A stretch of 64,000 nt of DNA, taken from the NCBI GenBank assembly GCA_007922225.1, contig ML679959.1, positions 20,422,913 through 20,486,912 on the forward strand, written 5' to 3'. Source of the DNA: Emydura subglobosa (taxonomy: Eukaryota > Chordata > Testudines > Chelidae). Under the pieces are notes generated by a model. The model had not been told where the DNA came from and did no database searches. It saw only the letters and a program-made list of their open reading frames with translations. Every line of letters begins with the position of its first letter. The first letter of the stretch is position 1. Of the stretch, positions 33,165 through 42,352 are shown in pieces. Position numbers and translations under genes: made by a program.

Positions 33165-35796
33165 AGAGACCAAGGGATTTCAAAGTGGCTCTGGAATCCT
33201 TTAAGGCGTGCAGCTTTTCGTCTGTTCTATCGGAGAACAGGCCACTTCCCGTAAAGGGCAAGTCCTGAATGGCCTGCTGCACTTCAGGCGAAAGTCCAGA
33301 GGACTGCAACCAGGATGCCCTGCGCATTACTATGCCCGAAGCCATGGCCCTCCCCGCTGCGTCCGTGGCATCACTAGCCGACTGAAGGGCCGCGTTGGCT
33401 ACTAAGGAGCCCTCCTGGACCAACGTATTAAAGTCTGCCAACATATCTTGGGGCAGGCCTGGGAGGAACCTCTGGAGGGAGGACCACAGGTTCAGGGTGT
33501 AGCGCCCCAGTAGCGCCTGATAATTGGCCATACGGAGCTGCAGTGCCGCTGTGGAGTATATCTTTCTCCCAAAGAGATCCAGTTTCTTACTCTCTTTATT
33601 TTTGGGAGTATTTGCATGTGTCCCCTGCCTATCCCGCTGATTTACAGCGTCCACGACCAGGCTGCCAGGAGCTGGGTGGTTAAACAAATACTCAAAGCCT
33701 TGCAGTGGCACATAATATTTCCTCTCAGCTGTTTTAGAGGTAGGAGCCACTGAGGCTGGGGTCTCCCAAAGGGGCTTAACAAGCTTAAGTACACTCTCAT
33801 GCACTGGGAGTGCCATTCTGGTTGGACCTGCTGGCCCGACAGCTCCAAAGAGGGGGTCCTCCTCCTCTACCAGCTCCTTGATGTCCAGCTTTAAGTTCTC
33901 CGCCAGACGCTTGAGGAGCTCTTGGTGAGTTTTAAAGTCCGGCAACGGGGTCCCCCGATCTCTCGCCGTTGCCTCTGCTGGGGAGGAAGAGGAAGACTGG
34001 GGAATTGGCCCCGTGGATGGGCCTTCCAGAGGATCAGACTCTCCCTCTGAAGAGTATTCCTCCACCCCCTGGCTTTGTAGGGGGGGTGGGGGGTGAGGTC
34101 CCATAGAGGGTACCGAGCCAGTGCCCTGTGTGGGCTGAGGTGCCCATTGCCAATACGGCCATTGCCAAGGCCCTTGCGGCCATGCCGGTACCGCTCCCGG
34201 TGCCGGGTATGACCCTTGCGGTGCCGGCCCCGGTGCCGCATAGGAGGAGACTGGTTGGGTGAGGGAGCCGTGCGTGTGGTGTCTCCTAGATCCGCGGCTC
34301 CTATCTCCCCGCTCCCGAGAAGTACTCCGAGATGCGGAGTCCTCCCGTCGGTAATGATGACGCCGGCGTGGGGGGGAGCGGCTGGAGGAAGAGGAGGAAT
34401 GTCTCCTATGCGCCTTTAACTTGGCGTGGCGTTTATGAGGTGGGGACCTGGAGCGATGTCTTGGCGTCGGTTCCCTTGTATGCGGTGGCGTGATTGTCGG
34501 TGCCGCGTGCTCCGGTGCCGGGGCCCGTACCGGTGATGTGGAGCCCCTTCGAGTATCTGCCGGTGCCGGAGCGCTCTGAGCCACGGTGCCGACAGGGCTA
34601 GGGGTCTCGCGGCGCGCCTCCCTGTTCCTCTGCGGGCTACGCGGGGTGTGCACCGGGGATCTAGACCGGTGCCGGGACTCGGATTCGGCCACCGGGACCC
34701 GCACCGGGCTCCGCGTTGGTATCGAGCCCGGAGATGGAGAACGGTGCCGGCTACGCTCTGGGGACCGGGACCGGTACCGGGAAGCTGTGGAATGAGACCG
34801 GTGCCGGCTGCGCCTCGAAGCCGATCGGTGCCGGGAGCGGGATCGGTGCCGAGTGTCCCTAGGCGTAGAGCGCCTGGAGGAACGGGATCTCCCCCGAGAT
34901 CGGTGCCGACCTCTCGTGGGTGAGCGCACCGAACTGCGTCTCTCGGAGCGCTCCCTCGGTGCCGAAGCATAGTGTGGTGATCGGCGCCGTGAGTCCCGGG
35001 ATCGGGAACCCTCCGAGGCTGAACTATGATGCCTCTTGCCGGCATCTCGGGACCGCCCTTGCCGGCGCGGTGCCGAGGGGCTCAACGACCCGTGGTCGGA
35101 GCTGGGAGGGGAGCTGTCACTACCCCTCTCTGACCGTCTGGGGAGAGACCTTTCTCTCTGCCACCCACCGGGGTAACCCAGCGCGGGTTTACCCCGAGAC
35201 GCTATTCCCGGACCCCTCAGCCGAGGGGGGGACGGAGGCGTGGGCATGCCCATGAGGGCACGAGAAGCCGCAAACGCCTCCGGCGTCGACGGTCCTTGCA
35301 GGGGCACTACCCCACCCCCCGGGGTCGGGGGAGGCTCCCTGCGAGGAGATGCCAGTGCCGACAAGTCCATGGCACGAGGCTGGGGCATCTCCTGAATCGC
35401 CCCCAACCGTTCCGGTCGCTGGGGGGAGTCCATAAGCACGGCCTTAGGCCGCTTTCTCTTCGCCGGTGCCGTCTTGGTCGGTGCCGTCTTGGTCGGTGCC
35501 GATGTGGTCGGTGCCGATGTGGTCGGTGCCGGCGGGGCACTCTGCACCGACGAGACACTCGGTGCCGCCGGCGACCTGGAGGGTTCTGAGTCCGGGCGAA
35601 GCGCTGACTCCATTAACATAGCCTTCAAGCGGGCATCACGTTCTTTTTGTGTCCGTGGCTTGAAGGCTTTACAAATTTTGCAGCGCTCTTTGCGATGCAG
35701 CTCTCCCAAGCAGCGAAGACACCTATCATGGGGGTCGCTGATCGGGAAGGCCTTCATGCACAGCCCGCAGGCTTTGAATCCTGTGGATCCCGGCAT
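32962..35796 (-). CDS. DIRS Gag-like protein with zinc-binding head and RS-rich region
   Basis: About 944 residues. The frame is open to a TTG at 35832, but the first ATG is at 35796 and gives 'MPGSTGFKACGLC', so I take that start. Numbering below counts from 35832. Residues 22-54 hold CxxC, H35, CxxC, H46 and CxxC spacing, a likely zinc-binding module. Residues 103-128 are five APTxx pentads followed by 'AKRKRPK', a plausible nuclear localisation signal. Residues 225-520 are arginine/serine-rich with many RSR and RHRS units. Residues 525-580 are P/W/G-rich. A structured region from about 630 to 900 ('HQELLKRLAENL', 'YYVPLQGFEYLF', 'YQALLGRYTLNLW') resembles the conserved Gag core of vertebrate DIRS. 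The C-terminus is R/Q/P-rich and basic, suited to RNA binding. No damage is seen. Confidence 0.85.
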   Translation of the reverse strand: MPGSTGFKACGLCMKAFPISDPHDRCLRCLGELHRKERCKICKAFKPRTQKERDARLKAMLMESALRPDSEPSRSPAAPSVSSVQSAPPAPTTSAPTTSAPTKTAPTKTAPAKRKRPKAVLMDSPQRPERLGAIQEMPQPRAMDLSALASPRREPPPTPGGGVVPLQGPSTPEAFAASRALMGMPTPPSPPRLRGPGIASRGKPALGYPGGWQRERSLPRRSERGSDSSPPSSDHGSLSPSAPRRQGRSRDAGKRHHSSASEGSRSRDSRRRSPHYASAPRERSERRSSVRSPTRGRHRSRGRSRSSRRSTPRDTRHRSRSRHRSASRRSRHRSHSTASRYRSRSPERSRHRSPSPGSIPTRSPVRVPVAESESRHRSRSPVHTPRSPQRNREARRETPSPVGTVAQSAPAPADTRRGSTSPVRAPAPEHAAPTITPPHTREPTPRHRSRSPPHKRHAKLKAHRRHSSSSSSRSPPRRRHHYRREDSASRSTSRERGDRSRGSRRHHTHGSLTQPVSSYAAPGPAPQGSYPAPGAVPAWPQGPWQWPYWQWAPQPTQGTGSVPSMGPHPPPPLQSQGVEEYSSEGESDPLEGPSTGPIPQSSSSSPAEATARDRGTPLPDFKTHQELLKRLAENLKLDIKELVEEEDPLFGAVGPAGPTRMALPVHESVLKLVKPLWETPASVAPTSKTAERKYYVPLQGFEYLFNHPAPGSLVVDAVNQRDRQGTHANTPKNKESKKLDLFGRKIYSTAALQLRMANYQALLGRYTLNLWSSLQRFLPGLPQDMLADFNTLVQEGSLVANAALQSASDATDAAGRAMASGIVMRRASWLQSSGLSPEVQQAIQDLPFTGSGLFSDRTDEKLHALKDSRATLKSLGLYVPQAARRQGRPRPPRQQHQQAPPRPPPRPPQSRRGRDRFRQGNRRDRQGPAGGSQQGPQKGAKRQF
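35463..35530 (-). repeat. 15-bp tandem repeat inside the DIRS gag
   Basis: The plus strand repeats 'tcggtgccg' plus six bases ('tcttgg' or 'atgtgg') about five times, encoding five-residue APTKT/APTTS units in Gag. The wider 34100-35000 region is also studded with 'cggtgccg' octamers. The array keeps the reading frame. Confidence 0.85.
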
Positions 35797-35825
35797 GGCT
35801 GTGCCGGCCCCGAAGGGCAAAGTCC

Positions 35826-36108
35826 TTAACAATTATTCCTATCTAAACTATCTTATCTATTACTAAAACTAATTAACAACTATTTAACTATTTACATGAG
35901 AAGAAGGGTTGCTACTTGCATACAATTGCAAGGGGCACAAGCGTTCCAGCTACCGTCATGGGCGGAAAGAAGGAACTGGGGACCCGCGGGGTCGGCGGCG
36001 CTATATGTACCGCGACATGAGCGCGGTACTCCAGGGGGCGCCGGAGCCGACCCTGCGGGGGTTGCTAGGCAGAAAAAGCTTCCGGAGACTCGTGCACGGG
36101 GCGCGCAC
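35826..36108 (-). promoter_or_regulatory. DIRS 5' leader with hairpin, probable internal promoter region
   Basis: Between the 5' inverted repeat and Gag lies an AT-rich leader (35826-35900), preceded by a GC-rich block (35960-36108). The GC-rich block contains a perfect 8-bp inverted repeat, 'gtaccgcg' (36007-36014) and 'cgcggtac' (36022-36029), with a 7-base loop. Because the element must carry its own promoter, this is the best place for it. No specific factor site is claimed. Confidence 0.45.
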
Positions 36109-36125
36109 TCACCTCTGTTGGAATG
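36109..36125 (-). repeat. DIRS terminal inverted repeat, 5' side
   Basis: The reverse complement of 29947-29963, 17 of 17 bases. About 23 more bases to roughly 36148 ('catatgagcaatcactcgaa') probably complete this terminus. Confidence 0.85.
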
Positions 36126-36149
36126 CATATGAGCAATCACTCGAAGAGA

Positions 36150-38660
36150 GAATAATTTGTTATAAAAAGTTATTCAGTCTTTTGTCAAGTCTCAGAAAGA
36201 GTATAGTTTAATCAGGTCCTATGGGCTTAAATGTTGAAGAGTTCCTGCTGCAGGAAGGGACACCTGTTCTAGATCAGAAGGGAGCAGTATCCATGGATTC
36301 CTAAAAGAAAAGAACAGTATTTGCTGAAGGGGTTAATGACTTTGGATGTAGACGTCTTAAAAAGGCCCTATCTTTAGAAGGCGCTGACACACATGCTCTG
36401 AAAAATCAGGACCTAGATACATGATCATTTCTGAATTTTTGTAGACAGGGTCAGTGCACCATACTTTAATAATGTAACCTCCAGAGTCTTCCAAAGCTAA
36501 ACCTGTATAAAGACTGTAGGTTCTGACCAGCAATTGATAAATTACTTCGAGCTTTTGGGCTGTACAGTTATTCTCAGACTCTTTAATTGGCAGATTGAAG
36601 AACTCATAAGAATAGTATCTTTTCCCCAGTATCTGTATCTCATCTATCTAATGAACTGGGTACCTTCTTATATAAAAGAGCATGTAGAGTCATTCAAATA
36701 AATCCCTGTAAGATACTTTGGAGCATGAGAGATGTTGGGAGTAACCTGTGGGAAAACATTTCAGTAAAGATGGACACATCAGTTTTGACACCACAATATG
36801 CAAAAATGGATTGCTGCTGTAGATTATGTACTCCAGAATATAAAAGGAACAGCAATTCATCTCTAAGGACCATGAGCTGCCTTCGATCTGCACATGCAGA
36901 TTGACGTCAGTGGGAGTCCCAATGCAGGCTGAGGGCAGAATATAGTCTAATTCCAACAAACCTCTTAGGAAAATGTTTAAAATGAAGAATCGAGCCATTC
37001 CATATTTCTCAACATTACTTTAAATTGGAAACAAGCACACATACAACAATAAAAAAAAATCAAGAAAACGCTTTTATAGCACAAGTCCAGTGCAATGCAC
37101 ATTTTATATTATTGACATTCCCAATTTACTTTTTGTAAAAAACTTGTCCAGTCTTTTAAGGATGTAGGAGGTACTTCACTGTTTAAAAAATAGGTACATA
37201 TCTCCTCTCAGTTTTCAGGTTTCAATGATTGCCCCTATTTAAGGTTAATCCACCAGGATTCCCAGCTTCACTGAAGAGCAAAACAAAATCATTATAATTG
37301 CACCATACTGCTCAGGGCCAAATTCCAGGATCAGGCTAAGTGATCATGATCATCAAGTCAATGGAGTTTTGATGATTTACACCAGCAGTGGATCTGTCCC
37401 TAAGATAGTGTAACTTACACCTCCTTTCAAGTCTCCTTAATATGTACCTCTCACCAACTTTGTGTGTACCTTTGCACTTCCTGTTTTTATCTGAAATTGG
37501 AAGTGCCAAAACCATGAGAGAGATATTCTCATGAGATTTCCAGCCAGAGGCACCAAGGCAGCAAACACATACACAAGAGTGATCCTATGCAATGTGTGAA
37601 AAGTCTGATGTGTTTGCAAGGTTGGGGCCCAAATCTGCAGATCTAGGAGGTTAGGATAAGTTCAGATAAACTTCAGAAAGGCATTACTGATGTTCATCTA
37701 AACTGAATTTTCAAACCTTCTAAGGTTCACACATAAATACCTATTTAATCTGGGAGTCGGTTTTTCACTTGCTTCTGCACAGTGAAGCAAAATCCCTTAG
37801 GTGAAAAATTATCCATTCTTGGATTGGTGAAGAGAGAGTTTTTGAGAAGCAGCATTATCAGTCAGTAATTGATCCATTGCTGTGTTCTGTATGATTACCT
37901 GGGTCATCAGTTCACTTCCTGTGAAGTACTGCTTATCTCAAGCTGTAATTCATAACCATTGCTTTCATTTCTTTAGCATCAGCAGATTGTTTAACCTTGA
38001 GGTTAGCTGCTGTGGAAGTGCTGGTGTTTAATGTGTAAAGGCACTCTTTTGTAATTCAGAGGTTGTACCTGAAATGTCCTACCCTACAGATTAGATTAAG
38101 TTTCCTAGAAGTTGAACTATTATTTTCCATGTCTCTCCTGAGGCATACACAAAGTTTATTGAATTCTTTAAAGAACTGTATTGTCTGCCTACTAATCTCT
38201 TGCTAATACCAGATACTGATGAATGTATATACTGTAACATAACAAAAGGAAAAAAATGTTTCAGCGTTACGTGAAGATAATTGTTATTCTACTTGGCTTC
38301 AGCTCCTTTGAAGACACCAAAAAAATTGGGGCTCCCAATAATTTATTATTAAAGAACTCTTGGCTTTTTTTACAAGAATCCATGTATTCCCAAGTCCCAT
38401 GGTGCATTCTGTGCATTTCCTGACAAAAATGTTGCCTGTCCAATTTTTTTTTTTTTTTTTTTTTTTTTTGGGAATGCTAGATTTTCTCCAGGAAGGAGAA
38501 AAGGAAATTCTGGTTTCTGTACAGCTCTTTTTATAACTTTGTGCAGTAATTAACAAAGCAGCTTCAATGACTTTCCAGAGCCTTTCCCCACTGACTTCCC
38601 CCCTCTCAGAGTCCAGCAGATTCTGGCAGTAGGACATGACAGGGGGGTGGGGCTGCTTGG
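36150..38660. other. No recognised gene; fold-back traces
   Basis: AT-rich right flank of the DIRS element. A decayed fold-back repeat lies at about 37312-37400 ('gggccaaattccaggatcag' facing 'gtggatctgtccc'). There is also a 26-base T-run at 38444-38469. No open frame has a known domain. Confidence 0.45.
38444..38469. repeat. Poly-T run, 26 bases
   Basis: A pure T homopolymer with no recognised retrogene next to it. Confidence 0.9.
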
Positions 38661-38689
38661 GCACGTAGACAGTAGCATAGGGTATATAC

Positions 38690-38831
38690 CCTAAGGTTCT
38701 GGCGTGTCTTTATTCTACTCACCTAAGCAATGCCTCACCATCTACACTGCTATTTATACCCGCGTTGGGGTGGAGCATGCAGTTGTAGGTACTTCAGTGT
38801 AAGGTGTGTGCAGGGTAGACATACCCTTAGA
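38690..38831. mobile_element. 'GGGTATGTCTAC' MITE, decayed
   Basis: The right end 'gcagggtagacatacccttaga' is the reverse complement of the 'TAAGGGTATGTCTACMCTGC' terminus seen at 55824. The left end is degraded ('ctaaggttctggcgtgtctt'). The interior 'catctacactgctatttata' fits this family of short fold-back elements. Confidence 0.5.
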
Positions 38832-38849
38832 TGCAGTCCTTTCTTTAGA

Positions 38850-38945
38850 GGTGGGGACTGGGACTCAGGTCTCTTTGAGTGCTAATCCTAGCTCAGTCTC
38901 TGACTCACTGTGCAGTCTTGGTTAATCATTTAGCACTGCATTTTT
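38850..38945 (+). mobile_element. MIR-like CORE-SINE fragment
   Basis: 'gggactgggactcaggtctc', then 'cctagctcagtctctgactc' and 'actgtgcagtcttggttaat', 'catttagc' follow the MIR order (tRNA-derived region, then 'ACTGTGTGACCTTGGGCAAGTCA'). It is short and diverged. Confidence 0.6.
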
Positions 38946-39058
38946 GAATGTATGTTCCTACAGATAGCTGCGTAAGGTTTTATACATAGGCAGTAAAATA
39001 AGCAATCTGAGCCTCTTTGAAAAACAAGCTGCTTTGCATAAATATGGATTAAAGCCTT

Positions 39059-39147
39059 GATCTTGCAAACATCTATACACATGTCCTTACTTTCTCCACA
39101 TGTGATTACTGCCATTTACTTACATAGATGCATAAGTGTTTGCTGTA
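39059..39147. repeat. Short palindromic MITE-like element
   Basis: The left arm 'gatcttgcaaacatctatac' faces the right arm, which on the other strand reads 'cagcaaacacttatgcatct'. The middle contains 'ccttactttctccacatgtg'. Same family as 27914-27985; a third trace is at 46705-46775. Confidence 0.7.
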
Positions 39148-39149
39148 GC

Positions 39150-40475
39150 ACCCAAGTTTGAAAGCATTGCCTCAGTCTCTGAACCCCCTCAATTTATCCT
39201 TCTGTAAAAACCACTGTAACATTCCTTCCCTACCTCACAGAATGAGGATCCCTGACTCCACAGGGATCAGTTTTGCTATGACCTTTGAGATGGTGTCAAG
39301 ATGTCTGCAAGGGCTACTTACACCAAACCTGCCCCCTCCTCGCCTCTTCCCCAGCTTGCAGCTTGATCTTGGTGATTGAGTCAGTCTTTCAGTAAACTAG
39401 TGAAACGATGGAGCCACAAGAGTCGAGAATGAAAATTAAGCTACTGACAGTAGAAGGGGTTTTTAAACAGCCTATTAAAATATTTGTTTTTTCTCTGTTT
39501 ATTAACATTGATTTAACTTTAACGATGAACTAAGCTTTTGGAGAAAGGACATATTTGTAAAAGCTTTACCTCTCTATTTCTTCAATTAAGGCACAAGCAA
39601 TAATGATTTACATCCACCTCCAAAAAGTTCTCCAGCAGAGCAACGACGGACCAGAGTTGGCATTCCTACGGTATAGAAATGAATCCAAAAATTGGCAAAA
39701 CCCCATTTAAAAAAAGAAAAGAAATCATGTAGGTGACCTTTAATTGCAACCTAAATCTAAATGAAGCACTAGAACAAAACAACAGTGTCAAGTATGAGAG
39801 ACAAAGTAACTATCTGAAGCAAAGGCTTTTTTATAACACAGCTTTGGTTGAGCAACATGATTTTTCATATATTATGCACCATGGGATCAGATCAGCTTTG
39901 GCTGCGAATTACATTACCCCCCATGTTCTCTTGCTTAGTTTTCAAGGCAGCGCCAAATTTGCTATGCATAAGTAAGGAATTAATCTACACTTTGAAAATT
40001 ATCAGAACTCCCATTTGTAAAAATAGATGACTTGATTTTACAGTGTTTTGGAGCAAGTTAAGTGTGGTCTCCTGCATGCTTTAAGATGATGACCCTTTCT
40101 TTTAAATTGCTCATGATAGTTAATCAGCTAATCAAGACAGACTTCAACTTTAATTAAAGCTCAGCAAAAATGCAAAAGGGTAATAGATGTAGGCCAAGCA
40201 ATCATCTGAAAATTAAAAAGAAGTACATTACAGGAAAATGTTTACTGCACATTTTCACTTTCAGAGGGCAGATACACTGGTTTCTGCTGCATCACATATT
40301 ATGAGCTTTAATAATTAGCTTCAACATAATTAACTGTTAAATCAAAAAAGTATAGCCTGATTTGCTTGATAAGAGGTTTCTATATTTCTGCACTTTCAAT
40401 ATGAAATGGATATATCTGATTTTTATGTTAAATTACCCCGGTACAGCTTATTAACATAAGTAAAATTTACAACCC
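39150..40475. other. No recognised gene or repeat
   Basis: AT-rich, with only short frames lacking motifs. Confidence 0.5.
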
Positions 40476-40479
40476 TAAA

Positions 40480-41648
40480 TGTAAGCAGGGTCCGAGCTGG
40501 CTTGGGGGAGGGGAACAGGCTTCAGGCACTGACTGCATTCACATGAGCACACCCACCCTTCCTAAGCGCTCAGGATGTTTTGCCCAAATGATCACTTTGG
40601 CTGATGTTGGTTTACAAATCACTTTAGTGTTGAATGGTAGGGTCATTAAATGTTGTTCGTGTCATTGTATTTAAAAAAGGCAGCCGAACTGTGTTTAGCC
40701 TGTCCTGGTTGAGGGGTCACCCTCATCTAAACTGACCTTGGTAAGGAAGGGGCTTGGATACAGGGTCCCCATGTGAAAAGGAGCGAGGGTGGGGAGATGT
40801 TTCTGCTAGGATGTGTGGCACTGCCTAAGAGTTTTAGGCATGGTTTAACCTGTCCCTCCCTACGGTTCAAAGATAGAGCTAATTAAGGCTCTATTAGGAG
40901 TATTGTAGTCACTAGAGATGAAATCACTTGTTGTGAGACAGCATTTTCTGCCTAGCCTGCTTCAGCAATGAAGTTGCCTCCTAAGAGCTGAAAAATCACT
41001 GAGAGCTGACAATTATTATGAGCTGGGTAGAACCTCAAGGGACCGACCAGCAGTGGTCACTGTAGAGGTGCAGGTTGCAGCAGAAGGTGATTATGTGCAT
41101 TGATGCAGCTGGCAGGATGGCCAGTGGATGCAGGGAGTGGCTGGCAGGGTGACTGACAGAGTGGCCGGACAGTGGAGTGAGCAAAAGTTCTTCTTTCCCC
41201 CCATTCCACCGCCAACGAGGGTACCAGGTGAGCTCTGGGTTTGCACAGGCTAGGGACAACAACCGTGAGTGGCGTGCTGTGACGGGAGAGGCACTTTAAA
41301 GGAACTTCTGGTTGCTGGACTTAAGAAACTGAGGCCAGTGTAAACTGCCCAATATACTTTGGGGTGCGTGTTTTGCTCATGATTTCATGCTTGTGTATTT
41401 AGCTTGCGGCATTTTCCCAAGCTAATGCTGGGTTACTTTTACCCTTCTATTAAAAGTTTCTTTTCTACACTCAGTTGTGCTTGGAAGAGAAGAATTGCCT
41501 CTGGAGGTGCCCAAGGGGTGATGTGTAGTTGTCCCAGGTTGCTGAGTGGGGACTCAAGCCGGTTTTGTGCTGTACTGTTGAAAAGGAACTCCTTAGATAT
41601 TGAACCCGACACTGGTTGCTGGAAACTCTGATGGGCAGAAGGGCTACA
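40480..41648 (+). mobile_element. Solo LTR, 1169 bp, with 4-bp target duplication
   Basis: It begins TGTAAGCAGGG and ends GGGCTACA, so the termini form the TGTA/TACA inverted ends usual for LTRs. It is flanked by 'taaa' on both sides (40476-40479 and 41649-41652), the 4-bp duplication usual for some endogenous retroviruses and Gypsy elements. 'attaaaag' at 41449 may be a polyadenylation signal. No internal retroviral genes adjoin it, so it is a solo LTR left by recombination, or a non-autonomous element. A related shorter copy is at 10420-10806. Orientation is provisional, chosen from the TG...CA ends and the signal position. Confidence 0.75.
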
Positions 41649-41744
41649 TAAATATTACTACCTTGTGGCCTGTTTATACAGTCATCATTCAAAACTCTCA
41701 TTACATTTTTTTGCCTGCATAAAAACGTACAAGGTTAGAGTTTT

Positions 41745-41860
41745 AATCTACACCAGCCCTTTACACACTGGACCAGACCTGAGCTGGTGTAACTGAACGT
41801 AGTCCAACTGGTTTCAATGGCTCTGTGCCAATTTACAGTAACTGAGGATCTCGCTCCTTA
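41745..41860. repeat. Fold-back 'TACACCAG' element, decayed
   Basis: 'taatctacaccagcccttta' and 'gagctggtgtaactgaacgt' face each other, followed by 'tttcaatggctctgtgccaa' and 'gaggatctcgctcct'. It matches the palindromic family at 28761-28856. Confidence 0.5.
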
Positions 41861-41904
41861 ACTTCTGATGGGTCTGTCTTGTTAAAGTCACACATTTTTG
41901 TACT

Positions 41905-42160
41905 AATAATGATACTCTTCATTTTTATAGTCCTTTTCTCTTGAGGCTCTCAAAGCACTATGACAAAATTCATTAAATAAGTCTCACAGTCCCTGTAAGG
42001 TGGCTGAGTGTTATGATGCCATGTTCGTAGGTAGGGGAATAAGGTTCACAGAGATTCTGATTTGCCAAGGGTTATGCAGAAAAATCAGTGGCAGCCCTGA
42101 GTAGAGAACCCTGGAATTACTGCTGCTACTTCTAAACTCTAATCACTAGATGATACTTCC
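41905..42160 (-). mobile_element. MIR-like CORE-SINE, reversed
   Basis: The minus strand reads through MIR in order. On the plus strand: 'ggctctcaaagcactatgac', 'ctcacagtccctgtaaggtg', 'ggggaataaggttcacagag', 'gatttgccaagggttatgca' and 'gtggcagccctgagtagaga', with 'accctggaatt' near the tRNA-related end. It retains the 'AGTTT..CCTT..CCCTTGGCAAATC' core. This is a long copy, although diverged. Confidence 0.82.
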
Positions 42161-42352
42161 TCTTTCATTTACTGATTGTGATACAGTATCTAATTGAATG
42201 TAGCAGCTATAAATGGAGGTATGGGCTAGTTGTTTATTGTAACAAATGTGTACCGTTTATACCAGCATGGTGAGTGAACTTTTTGGGCTAGGTTCTCTGC
42301 TGGTATAAATTGGCGAAACTTTTTTGAAGTCAGAAGAGCGACACTGATTATA

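Larger units (their letters stand above)
29947..36148 (-). mobile_element. DIRS-type tyrosine-recombinase retrotransposon, near full length
   Basis: A minus-strand element of about 6.2 kb with three intact reading frames in DIRS order: Gag (35796-32962), RT-RNase H (33164-31035) and tyrosine recombinase (31053-29998). A 17-base inverted repeat joins its two sides (29947-29963 and 36109-36125). It is markedly GC-rich compared with the AT-rich flanks. There is no protease, integrase or LTR, which excludes Gypsy, Copia and retroviral families; a recombinase plus a DIRS-like RT excludes LINEs. The outer 5' boundary near 36148 is estimated from the familiar 'gagcaatcactcgaag' end. The 3' boundary is lost in the gap. 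Intact frames suggest a recent insertion. DIRS elements use recombination of a circular DNA and give no fixed target duplication; none is expected. Confidence 0.92.

Noticed and set aside
33891..35589. Long frames on both strands opposite gag (for example 209 and 130 codons)
   Set aside because: They are shadows of the RS-rich, repeat-bearing gag; their R/G/H-rich content mirrors the 'cggtgccg' octamers.
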